Of a DNA stretch of 29,482 nucleotides, positions 24,477 through 29,482 are shown in pieces (position 1 is the first letter of the stretch; every line of letters begins with the position of its first letter). The notes beneath the pieces are model-generated. The model searched no databases and was not told where the DNA came from. It saw nothing but the letters and a program-made list of their open reading frames with translations. Position numbers and translations under genes: made by a program. Origin of the DNA: Chlamydomonas sphaeroides (taxonomy: Eukaryota; Chlorophyta; Chlorophyceae; Chlamydomonadales; Chlamydomonadaceae); assembly GCA_001662425.1 (NCBI GenBank), contig BDDC01000814.1, forward strand, positions 9,206-38,687. The letters run 5' to 3'.

Positions 24477-26359
24477 ATCTCACAGATCACCATCCGGCCA
24501 TACAAGAACAACCGCATGAACAGTCTGGAGAGGTGCGCTCCTGGCCCGGGGAGCGAGCGAGCGAGCTGCGGTGCCGCCCAACAATTCCTGCCACTCGTGG
24601 CGCCTGTGGCGCGGCTCGCCTGTCCCTACGTGGCAGTTGCCGGCGCCGTTCGCTCGCTTGCTCCTACGCCACTCCTCACCTCTTCCGTCCGCCGCTCGCT
24701 TCAAACCACAGACTGTCTTTGTACGCCACGCTGGCTATGCTCTACATCGCACTCTTCTTCCTGAGCGGTGAGATAATGCGATGTGCGGCAGATTGCCTTG
24801 CACCTACACACGCTGCCCTTCTATGCAGCACGGCCACATCCACGTCTTCCCCACCTCCCGCTCCGCCCCTTGCTCTATATCCTCACCGCAAAAGCATCCG
24901 CCGACGATTGCTCCCGCCCCCACAGATGTGCCCAAGATTGCCAAGAATATCCTGGGCGTGCTGCTGCTCCTCTTCAACATTGGGGTGGTGGCCTACTTCA
25001 TCTGGCAGTACCTGCAGGAGATGCTCATCGGCTTCATCTGGGCCATCGACGAGCACGTGAGCTTGACCCACATGTCAGCCCCTCGAATGCTCGGCGGACC
25101 TGCCTGCTTGTGCCCCGACCACGCTCGCCCTGCTCCTGCGGCCCCTGCCAACCGTGGCCCCTGTATGCCGCAGTCCAACGCCGACGGCAAGCTGGAGTGG
25201 GACGACATCTGGGTCTACTACGACAAGCAGCTTGCTGGCAGCTGGTACAGCAAGCCGCTTAAAAGGACTCTGGTCGGGCTGGAGAAGCTGACCAAGTGAG
25301 GCAGGCGCCGCTGCCGCCGGGCCGGGGCCAGGGTCGAGGGCAGGCTCCGGCATGGCCGTTGCGCCAGCACGTTTGAGGGCGTAAGTGTCCTCACTGCTCA
25401 GCGCCGCCCTGACCCTACACCGCTTGATGCCGCCCCCGTAGGATGCTGCACCGCGGCGTTGTGGCGCCCTTGGCCCGCACCGCCTCCCAGATCAGCTCCC
25501 GCTTCTCGCGCCGGAGCTTCGCCGGCGAGGGCGAGCCGCCAGCGCACGCCCTCCTAACGCACGACGTGGGGACGCTGTCGGGGCCGGCCGCGGCCGCCAT
25601 CGCCGCCTCGGCAGCGGGCTGGTCAGCCCAGCAAAAGGTGGCCCCCGAGCCGCCGGAGCCGGCTCGGCGCAGCTCTGAGCGGCCGGCTTCAGCCATTACG
25701 GACATCAAGGCGGCCGCTACAGCTGCAGCTACAGCCAGGGACCCACGGGCGGCTCCCGTGCTGCGCATGAACCCCAGCTCGAGCTTTGGGGGGCAGCTCA
25801 ACTCGCCCGAGGCCGCGCCGCGTGAGGAGGCTACCGACGTGACGCCCGTAGAGGTGGGTTAGGAGCGTGGGGACCGTGGAACGGCTGCCGGCCGCGGCGG
25901 CGACGGCGGGGCTTTGCAGCCGTGCCTAACACACCCTGACCAGCGCCCGCTGCCGCCTTGCGACGCCTCGCTGCCTTCCCTCAGACCGGCGGCGGCCTCA
26001 CTCTGGACGAGTTCTTTCTGCCCAGCTCCTTCGAGCAGGCGCCCGCCCGCCCGATGCCGGTTGCCAAGCAGCTGAGCCAGGCGCGAGGCGGCGGCGGCGG
26101 CTCCCGTGCGGGAAGCCCCGCGGATGCCCGGCCCATGTCGGCGCGCGTGGTTGCGCTGGCCGCGACGCCTGCGATTCAGCCGCAACGGCCCGGCCGTGTG
26201 GGTGACGACGAGGTGGGGGAGCTGCCGCCTGGCATGGCCCCCAACTCGGAGCAGGGGCAGCAGCCGGGCCAGGAGCCCGCGGCGCCGCAGGTTCCTGGCA
26301 CTGGCAGCGGCGGGGGCAGCACACGGGGCGGCGCACACGGGTGGGGCGGCGCCGTGTGA
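3195..26359 (+). CDS. Giant mosaic Kelch / POMP-repeat / multi-pass membrane surface protein (77 exons, about 3,588 aa)
   Basis: One gene model joins 77 exons (45, 43, 86 ... 412, 375 nt). Its 76 introns average about 160 nt. All phases match, and the CDS of 10,767 nt is divisible by three and ends with TGA at 26357-26359. Domain order by approximate residue: signal peptide 1-20; Kelch region 59-649; Asp/Tyr tract 700-725; proline-rich stalk 755-865; basic linker 890-1029; second Kelch region 1030-1732; linker 1733-1950; POMP-like beta-helix 1951-2494; beta-rich domain 2494-2624; Cys-rich/EGF-like 2625-2770; about eight membrane segments 2772-3271; tail 3272-3588. This layout places a long ectodomain outside the cell and the tail inside. 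Kelch blades and GGA/FxxN helices are usually binding scaffolds, so a matrix receptor or adhesin is a reasonable inference; no enzyme motif was seen. I do not recognise a named gene. It could be two genes wrongly fused, but no internal stop, promoter or phase break supports that. Exon coordinates are given in the segment entries below. Confidence 0.85.
3768..7391 (+). other. Giant gene exons 4-15: first Kelch beta-propeller region
   Basis: Exons: 3768-3899, 4086-4241, 4479-4597, 4780-4843, 5009-5123, 5265-5550, 5644-5829, 5975-6113, 6325-6639, 6815-6865, 7024-7107 and 7268-7391. Kelch hallmarks recur: VYIVGG, RSGHAT...LLVFGG, RASIAVVNDTLWVFGG, DDTWSYSLSNGTWRLE, RASMAATRDGSFLLLYGG, NRLWLMDTAARTWYHV, RVYISGG and LVLLYGG. 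The usual pattern (RxxH/A, a hydrophobic strand ending in GG, then a W six to ten residues after an LW/TW) is visible in several blades. Many NxT/NxS sites suggest N-glycosylation, which fits an extracellular location. Long insertions in exons 9, 10 and 12 interrupt the blade pattern. Kelch propellers are general binding platforms; the ligand cannot be told from sequence. Confidence 0.85.
6212..6251. repeat. Two 20-bp direct repeats inside an intron
   Basis: ACGAGGCGTATCGACGCCC(G/A) occurs twice in tandem, at 6212-6231 and 6232-6251, within the intron between exons 11 and 12 of the giant gene. It is non-coding. Confidence 0.85.
7606..7758 (+). other. Giant gene exon 16: Cys-containing spacer
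   Basis: This exon encodes residues about 649-700 (DIELSDTEAAVRDVLASCD and onward), ending at MCADMLYNS. It holds three cysteines and looks alpha-helical. It ends in phase 1 within an Asp codon, the same phase as the following mini-exons, so it is the upstream anchor of the Asp/Tyr array. Confidence 0.85.
7921..7959. repeat. Two 20-bp direct repeats inside an intron
   Basis: TAGAGCAGCGTCGTGGGCGG at 7921-7940 is followed at once by a near-complete second copy to 7959. It lies in the intron between exons 16 and 17 of the giant gene. Confidence 0.85.
8044..8825 (+). other. Array of four Asp-Tyr mini-exons, including a 6-nt microexon
   Basis: Exon 17 is 8044-8076 (33 nt), exon 18 is 8234-8251 (18 nt), exon 19 is 8501-8506 (6 nt, ATTACG) and exon 20 is 8814-8825 (12 nt). 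Each begins with AC or AT after AG and ends with TACG before GTGAG or GTAAAG. Every one of the five flanking introns therefore splits an Asp codon after its first base (phase 1). Joined to exon 21, which also begins ACTACGG, they encode an alternating Asp-Tyr tract at residues about 700-724, broken by one Phe and one Gly. Any of these exons could be skipped alone or together without a frameshift. The lengths and phases are seen in the sequence; actual splicing is not proven, and the 6-nt exon is the least certain. Confidence 0.72.
9012..9511 (+). other. Giant gene exon 21: proline-rich, hydroxyproline-type stalk
   Basis: Residues about 723-889. After a short Cys/Trp segment (YGSNWHCYYTCDWIGGERTD) the exon encodes tandem copies of a ten-residue unit, TPPPDAPGPA, with variants DG, NA and PT. 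It finishes with MPPPDVPPPDFP. Such PPP-rich repeats in volvocine algae are usually hydroxylated and glycosylated and form rigid stalks of cell-wall glycoproteins; applying that here is inference. The exon then encodes AAHRRRLMAAADEMLGIPAG and splices at 9512. Confidence 0.9.
9121..9400 (+). repeat. 30-bp coding tandem repeat
   Basis: About nine copies of a 30-bp unit (core CCACCGCCGGACGCCCCTGG) encode the TPPPDAPGPA decapeptide. Copies differ mainly at third positions, with a few amino acid changes (D to N, A to G, A to P). This suggests expansion by unequal exchange followed by some divergence. Copy number is likely to vary between strains. Confidence 0.92.
9698..9732. repeat. CCCCA microsatellite in an intron
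   Basis: About seven copies of CCCCA (one CCCCG variant) lie in the intron between exons 21 and 22 of the giant gene. Confidence 0.9.
9821..10240 (+). other. Giant gene exon 22: basic Arg/Gly/Ser-rich linker
   Basis: A 140-residue exon (residues about 890-1029), strongly basic and low in complexity: RSRGQGRGGRAGRKL, GGRRKPSGSGRG, GRKPNGGKRRQGG, GGRGRRSGSG, then a more helical ERREARRRARALRE. It keeps phase 0 on both sides. It follows the acidic Asp/Tyr tract and the stalk and precedes the second Kelch region, so it sits in the ectodomain. Reading on past the donor at 10241 meets a stop at 10274-10276, which supports splicing at GTAGTGGG. Confidence 0.8.
12898..12945. repeat. Degenerate short repeats in an intron
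   Basis: GCATTGGT and TGGTAGCATC units recur two to three times in a row in the intron between exons 31 and 32 of the giant gene. No function is apparent. Confidence 0.6.
14075..14178 (+). other. GC-AG intron (first of two)
   Basis: The donor reads CGCAG|GCAAGA, the usual form of non-canonical GC donors, and the acceptor is CCCTCAG|GTGG. The join restores DLEFRRWTQMTG, a good Kelch strand. The nearest upstream GT (GTGGGTCTTT, at about 14048) would remove the conserved VFDLEFR strand. Confidence 0.75.
14857..15846 (+). other. Giant gene exons 38-40: linker between the Kelch and beta-helix regions
   Basis: Exons 14857-15048, 15249-15608 and 15745-15846 (residues about 1733-1950). Exon 38 ends in an acidic/Leu segment (LELLVDDMYDGDLLLLPE). 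Exon 39 opens with DKDLSITGTITISASVVLHG, beta-strand-like and probably the N-terminal cap of the beta-helix, then a Pro-rich loop and Gln/Arg-rich helices. Exon 40 is helical and Gln-rich (TKQQMRQQAGEALEEVRRIL), a possible short coiled coil. No named domain is recognised. Confidence 0.75.
15980..18989 (+). other. Giant gene exons 41-52: POMP-like parallel beta-helix
   Basis: Exons: 15980-16096, 16194-16278, 16437-16698, 16797-16884, 17018-17169, 17320-17395, 17493-17621, 17773-17823, 17948-18153, 18256-18509, 18624-18747 and 18903-18989. The two alternating signatures of polymorphic outer-membrane-protein repeats recur, GG[AG][ILVM] and FxxN: SFVNCVFRDTLN, LFHNNTY, SGGAIYLAGS, NCTFIEN, GGAIAGV, NFSRN, RGGAVFLSN, VRFWGN, GGAMSLV, GGGLALE, GGGLGLS, GGGLVMN, TFRNNTG, GGGGLCLN, LFEAN, VFRSNTAEG, GGGGAIF. 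These repeats stack into a right-handed helix in known families, used for adhesion or as a scaffold. They are common in large algal and other protist surface proteins. Two exon joins (45/46 and 50/51) fall inside GG motifs. Confidence 0.88.
16279..16436 (+). other. GC-AG intron (second of two)
   Basis: The donor is TTTG|GCGAGT and the acceptor CCTCCAG|TCAA. The join gives DPVSF|VNCVFRDTLN, a perfect POMP-type strand, and keeps the frame to the end of the gene. The only nearby GT (CCC|GTGTCA, just upstream) leads into a frame without motifs. GCGAGT is a less usual GC donor than GCAAGT. Confidence 0.65.
19121..19877 (+). other. Giant gene exons 53-56: beta-rich extracellular domain
   Basis: Exons 19121-19253, 19420-19450, 19561-19706 and 19797-19877 (residues about 2494-2624). 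The segment begins NNSAPGGYGPVTATIAYEV and continues with alternating hydrophobic strands (RSADPLGIVVQLRDFHGQVI, GVGNFSSTLSLQAVPGNYTL), ending ADINVTVQVRPC. The order 'asymmetric loop, PLGIVVQ...DxxGQ, strand, PGNYTL' resembles immunoglobulin-like or filamin-like folds. An NSAPxGYGP start directly after POMP repeats is, from memory, a recurring combination in large Chlamydomonas proteins. Exon 54 is only 31 nt. Confidence 0.72.
20065..21183 (+). other. Giant gene exons 57-60: Cys-rich and EGF-like membrane-proximal modules
   Basis: Exons 20065-20163, 20283-20441, 20696-20782 and 21031-21183. The first two encode VRPCVQGEVTSKDGSRCFPC, CEPGTFSLNP, CDKCPDNANCSMIG and the DGYWHSGPRS segment. The spacing resembles GCC2/GCC3-type or ephrin-receptor-like Cys motifs. 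Exon 60 encodes CAEGYQGILCGRCLPGFGH and DGSCDKC, an EGF/laminin-like C-x-G-Y/F pattern, and then runs into the first membrane segment. This Cys-rich neck just outside the membrane is typical of receptor-like proteins. Confidence 0.82.
21516..21544. repeat. GGGCA microsatellite in an intron
   Basis: About five to six copies of GGGCA directly follow the donor region of the intron between exons 61 and 62 of the giant gene. Confidence 0.9.
24165..24476. repeat. Imperfect duplication plus CCTG microsatellite inside an intron
   Basis: The 373-bp intron 24113-24485 of the giant gene contains two diverged copies of a segment about 170 bp long. The blocks TGGCGCTGGACCACCCCACG (from about 24241) and TGGCGCTGGGCCACCCCGCG (from about 24408) are the clearest match, each followed by AGCCTGTGGCCCATCCCTGC or a close variant. 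The second copy runs into a (CCTG)n tract at 24442-24476. This intron is longer than the average for the gene, apparently because of the duplication. Confidence 0.75.
25174..26359 (+). other. Giant gene exons 75-77: cytoplasmic tail
   Basis: Exons 25174-25295, 25442-25853 and 25985-26359 (residues about 3287-3588). The start (AIDEH|SNADGKLEWDDIWVYYD) resembles a degenerate EF-hand: NADGKL fits positions 3-8 but position 1 is not Asp, or two residues are inserted. The rest is Ala/Pro/Ser/Gly-rich and probably disordered, with basic patches (SSRFSRRSF) that could be phosphorylated, and a short hydrophobic/acidic motif LTLDEFFLPSSF. The stop TGA is at 26357-26359. No signalling domain is recognised. 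Confidence 0.8.
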
Positions 26360-27109
26360 TCATGGACACTCGAGCAGTCCGTGTTAGATACAAGGTGACA
26401 AGACGGGACGTTTGCGGTGGTTCGTAACCTGGTCACTCACGGGCACCGGAAGGCACGGCAGACGCCTCCGACGTGCACGAGGCGTAAGCCAATCTTTGAC
26501 GGTGGGCATGCGCAGCTTAGTATCTGCTCGCTCTGGGGCGTGACATATTCTTGGTTGCGCGCGGTTCGCAGCGTGGGCGTCGCTTATGCGGCTGCCCAAA
26601 TTCGGCGTGATGCATTCATCCTGGGTTGGGCTGCGGGCACAGGGTGTGCCTTCTGTGCGATTTCTCTTCTTATCTTTTAGAACGTCGGTTATCAACGACG
26701 TAGCGCGGGCGTACTCGTTTGTGGCCGTCGTGCCTCGCGTGCTCCAGCTTCCCTGCGGTTGCCGTACACCGCGCGTAGCTGCTCATAAGTTGATCTAATT
26801 GTTGCTCCGTTCAGTGCTCGTCTTGCTATATGTTTCGTTTGTGCTTGCTTCACTTCACTTGACTGTAACAAGAGAGCTCACGTAAGCCCTGGCTCACCAA
26901 CTTGCTTCGGCTTCGGCTCGTGGTGTCCGCGTTGCGCTCAGCAACGCGTGAAAGCCCTCATTGCAACTGCACCGCGCCAGTCATTGTGAGCTATAGCGGA
27001 GGGTCGCCCGCATTTCAGTCGGGCTTGATTTTAGAAGGACTTCAGTCCGGCGTCTCTGCCTACATCTGCCGGCTACTGCACCACCGACCCAAGATATACC
27101 CTCAGGGGA
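26360..27109. other. 3' UTR of the giant gene and the spacer before the next gene
   Basis: From the stop at 26359 to the TGTAA signal is about 500 nt, an ordinary algal 3' UTR length. The spacer after about 26885 is some 220 bp and should hold the promoter of the downstream gene. CTATAG at 26991-26996 is a weak TATA-like candidate, about 115 bp before the ATG. Base composition is clearly more AT-rich than in the coding regions. Open frames here show no domain or codon signal. Confidence 0.6.
26864..26868 (+). terminator. Poly(A) signal TGTAA of the giant gene
   Basis: TGTAA is the standard polyadenylation signal in Chlamydomonas and Volvox. I saw no other copy between the stop codon and this point. 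Cleavage would be expected 10-20 nt downstream, near 26880. Confidence 0.7.
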
Positions 27110-29387
27110 ATGAGCTCATCACCATCTCGCCGGCTCGCCCGGCCGGCTGGTCTGTCCCGTCTCGCGCCAGGTCTCGTGCTTGCCGGGTGTCTGCTGCTTG
27201 CGGCACGATTGCCCGCAGTCAGAGGTGAGCACAGTAATGGGTATAGTGATGATATGTCCAAGCAACCTCAGCTCATCGCGCGCCGTCACACATCACGCCA
27301 TGCCCGCATCGCGCGCTTCCGCCCGACGCAGCCGCCCAAAACTGCGCGCGGCCCACGAACTGGTGCATCCACTCCGGGTCAAACGTGACATCACGCGACT
27401 GCGGTGAGGAGCACGGGCGGGGCGAGTGCGCGAGACGGCAGAGCGTTGCCGCGGCACCAGGGTGCCAGCCCCCGTGGCACTGGTGGAGCCGGACCGCGTG
27501 TGGCCGTGTGCTGTCCCACTCACCAGGCCCCCGAGCCGTCGCGGGCAGGCCGAAAGGTCGTGTCTTAAGTTATTGCCCGCCCACCCCTGGCTCATCGCTG
27601 CGCTTCCTGCAGACGGCGACGGCCTCCGTGACTGGTAGGGCTCCTTGCCCCTTGCAGCCTGGCTAGGGGCCGGCCCCGCCGCCATGGCACAACACCCGTA
27701 CGCACCCGCCTCACCCGCCAGCCTGACGACCCGAGCGCATCAAATCCAGCTTATTGCTCCCCCATGCTGCTCCACTGCGCGACACGCAGGGCCTGCAAGG
27801 ACTCCCGCGGCCAGCAGGGCGTCATCCTCAGCTCCAATAATTGCGCCGCGGAGTGGCCCTACGCCAGCGATGCCGCCTGCCCCAGCTTCTTCGGCTGCAG
27901 CCGCACGACTTTCGGCTCCTGGTGCTCGCACGGCGGCGCCAACATGTGAGACGCGAGCGCGGCCGGGCCCTTACTAGTCCGTCGGAGTCTGGTTGATTTT
28001 TGGGTGCCCCTACGTACAGCAATCCTAGGCGGACATCCGCCCTAAAAGGCCCTGGCTAGCGACGCAACGGTGGCACCGATCGCGCCCCCATCGCTGCGTC
28101 CCTGTGCTGCTCATCCAGGACGTCCGTCGATTGCGATGGCGACGGTGCTCCGGTGCGCTGCTCTGAGTCCAGCGCTGGGGGGGGCTCTGAGCTGGGCTGC
28201 CTGAGGGCAGGGCCCCCGAAGGAACCGGTACTCCACATTCCTGCGCTCGTGCCCATGCTGCCTGCGTGTGCCCCCAACCCCACCCCACCCGGCCCCAGGA
28301 CATGGCGTGCAGGGACCAGAACGGCGACCGCGGCGCGCTGTTGAGCAGCACCGGCTGCAACACCACCGCCGCCGCCACCGGCTGGCCCAATGCCACGGCC
28401 TCGATATGCGGCCCCGTGTTCGGTGGGTGCGGCTGCGCGTGGCGCGGCCGCGTGGCGTGGCGGGGCCCGAGCGTGCCACGCCATGCAGTGGGATGGGCTT
28501 GGGACACGCGCTGCTCGCGACTACGGCTGCACCCAAGCTACCGCCCTGGTCGGCCCCGCGCGCGCCTCCCTGTCCCGCAGGCTGCGCCAAGCCGGACCCC
28601 AACTGGTGCACCCACCCGGGCGCCAACCTTACCATCCACCGCGACTGGTGCGTGGCAGCCGCATCCTCGTCCTCATCCTCAGCAGCAGCCTCATCCTCAG
28701 TACCGACACGCTGCGGGCCGCGAGGGATCAGAGTGCGGGCGCGGGCTGCCGAGCATGACGGTGCCGCCCCGCCCTGCACGTCTCTGTCTAAACTCCCTCG
28801 CGCCTGCGCCCGGGCCCGCGCCCGTGCTTTCTGCCGCTCCCATGCCGCTGCCTGCAGCGACGGCGACGGGCTCCAGGTGCGGTCGGGGGATCGAGGGCGG
28901 GGGCCCAAGCGGCCTACCGGCGACCCGTGGCGGGCACAGCCCTTGCGCGAAAGAGGAGCCGGAAGGAAGCAGGCAGCACACGTACACACAGCCCGCCTCC
29001 CGAGCCCCCTCCTCTTGCCCACCCGCTAGCAGGACCTGACCTGCGTTGACGCGAAGGGCAGCCGCGGCGCCGTCATGTCCCGCAAGTACTGCAAGCCGGT
29101 GTGGCCCAACGCCGACGTCAACGCCTGCCCTTCGGCCTTCGGCTGCACCCGGCCAACCAACTGGTGCACCCACTCGGGCAGCAACCACACGCTCGCGGAC
29201 TGCGGTGCGTGAGGGGGCGTACACACGCGCGGGAGCCGGGAAGGGCCTGCCGGGGAGTTGAGCTGCGTTAGGTTGCTTGGCCACAGGGCTTATCATTGGA
29301 AAGCCTGACGGTGTTGCCCCCCACCATCATCACCATGCCTCGCTGCTTTGTTGGAAATGTACAGACGGCGACGGGCTGCTCGACCAG
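27110..29387 (+). CDS. Secreted Cys-rich modular protein with CDGDG loops (partial, continues past right edge)
   Basis: Ten exons: 27110-27224, 27332-27403, 27613-27634, 27790-27945, 28119-28152, 28299-28422, 28581-28647, 28858-28876, 29033-29204 and 29365-29387. They total 804 nt (268 codons), and all phases fit. Exon 1 carries a signal peptide with hydrophobic core GLVLAGCLLLAARLPAV. The rest is a half module followed by three full modules of about 65 residues. The module pattern is CxDxxGxRG...S...C...WP...CP..FGC...WCxHxGxNxTxxxCDGDG. Good examples are CVDAKGSRGAVMSRKYC, FGCTRPTNWCTHSGSNHT and ADCDGDGLLDQ in the third. The DxDGxxD loop resembles Ca2+-binding loops of thrombospondin type 3 or dockerin repeats. 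The cysteines imply disulfide-bonded extracellular modules. I do not recognise a named family. The protein probably belongs to the cell wall or extracellular matrix. More modules are expected beyond the window, because exon 10 ends in phase 0 at a donor. Confidence 0.82.
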
Positions 29388-29390
29388 GTA

Positions 29391-29482
29391 GGGTTGGGGT
29401 TGGGGTTGGGGTTGGGGCTGGGGTTGGGGTTGGGGTTGGGGTTGGGGTTGGGGTTGGGGTTGGGGTTGGGGTTGGGGTTGGG
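29391..29482 (+). repeat. TTGGGG tandem repeat reaching the window end
   Basis: About 15 copies of the hexamer TTGGGG (one CTGGGG variant) run from just after the predicted donor CAG|GTAGGG at 29388 to the last base. The G-rich strand reads 5' to 3' toward the right end. As an intronic microsatellite it would simply have stopped the assembly; as a terminal repeat it would have telomere-like orientation. The array can form G-quadruplexes. Confidence 0.93.

Larger units (their letters stand above)
21121..25056 (+). other. Giant gene exons 60 (end) to 74: about eight transmembrane segments
   Basis: Exons 61-74: 21384-21509, 21670-22035, 22153-22249, 22418-22470, 22630-22748, 22908-22966, 23119-23203, 23338-23472, 23597-23646, 23806-23851, 23995-24112, 24486-24532, 24712-24767 and 24926-25056. 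Hydrophobic segments are LNTLYYILSSFINVFFIVM; VLISISTPFVILLLALFVWW; RIIITTIAIIFYVYP; HLWLVVAVGVPGALLFSG; RKLAVVAVIVFL; VLSALGIIIVAMILQ; LSLYATLAMLYIALFFLS; ILGVLLLLFNIGVVAYFIW. Between the first two lies a roughly 215-residue loop that is basic, then acidic (SAEEPLFELEDDDGPYKGG). Signatures such as KILMSYLQ, KWPPFVYGLL, SIDCSLHD and YGFMYEDYNRSSYYWD recall a C-terminal module of many large protist surface proteins; that match is from memory. Topology and any channel or receptor role are unproven. Confidence 0.83.

Noticed and set aside
1..29482. Prokaryotic operon, CRISPR array, tRNA/rRNA genes or an intact transposon
   Set aside because: Genes are densely split by spliceosomal introns. No regular repeat-spacer pattern, cloverleaf, rRNA core, transposase or terminal inverted repeats were noticed by eye.

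Overview
The window reads as nuclear DNA of a green alga of the Chlamydomonas/Volvox group (Chlamydomonadales). The base composition is very GC-rich. Many short introns have GTGAG/GTGCG donors and CAG acceptors. One 3' region carries the algal poly(A) signal TGTAA. The protein types also fit: Kelch domains, a proline-rich stalk, GGA[ILV]/FxxN repeats and a multi-membrane-pass C-terminus on one chain. The lineage is inferred; no marker gene names the species.

Three genes are seen. (1) On the minus strand, about 89-2045, is the 5' part of a VIP1/PPIP5K inositol pyrophosphate kinase, cut by the left edge. (2) On the plus strand, 3195-26359, is one very large gene that I could splice into 77 exons. 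Every junction keeps the frame, and the CDS totals 10,767 nt (3,588 residues). The product is a mosaic surface protein: signal peptide, first Kelch region, an Asp-Tyr tract built from mini-exons, a TPPPDAPGPA stalk, a basic Arg/Gly/Ser region, a second Kelch region, a POMP-like beta-helix, a beta-rich domain, Cys-rich/EGF-like modules, about eight membrane segments and a cytoplasmic tail. (3) On the plus strand, from 27110 past the right edge, is a secreted protein made of about 65-residue Cys-rich modules, each ending in a CDGDG loop.

Genes 1 and 2 are divergent across a roughly 1.1 kb intergenic region. Genes 2 and 3 are head-to-tail. The sequence ends in about 15 copies of TTGGGG that begin directly behind a predicted 5' splice site of gene 3.

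Working together: gene 1 would act in intracellular inositol-pyrophosphate signalling. Genes 2 and 3 look like cell-surface or extracellular-matrix proteins with many sugar, protein or Ca2+ binding modules. Nothing in the sequence shows a direct functional link between gene 1 and the other two. No tRNA, rRNA, CRISPR array or intact transposon was recognised. All exon boundaries were worked out by eye from splice signals, reading phase and protein motifs.
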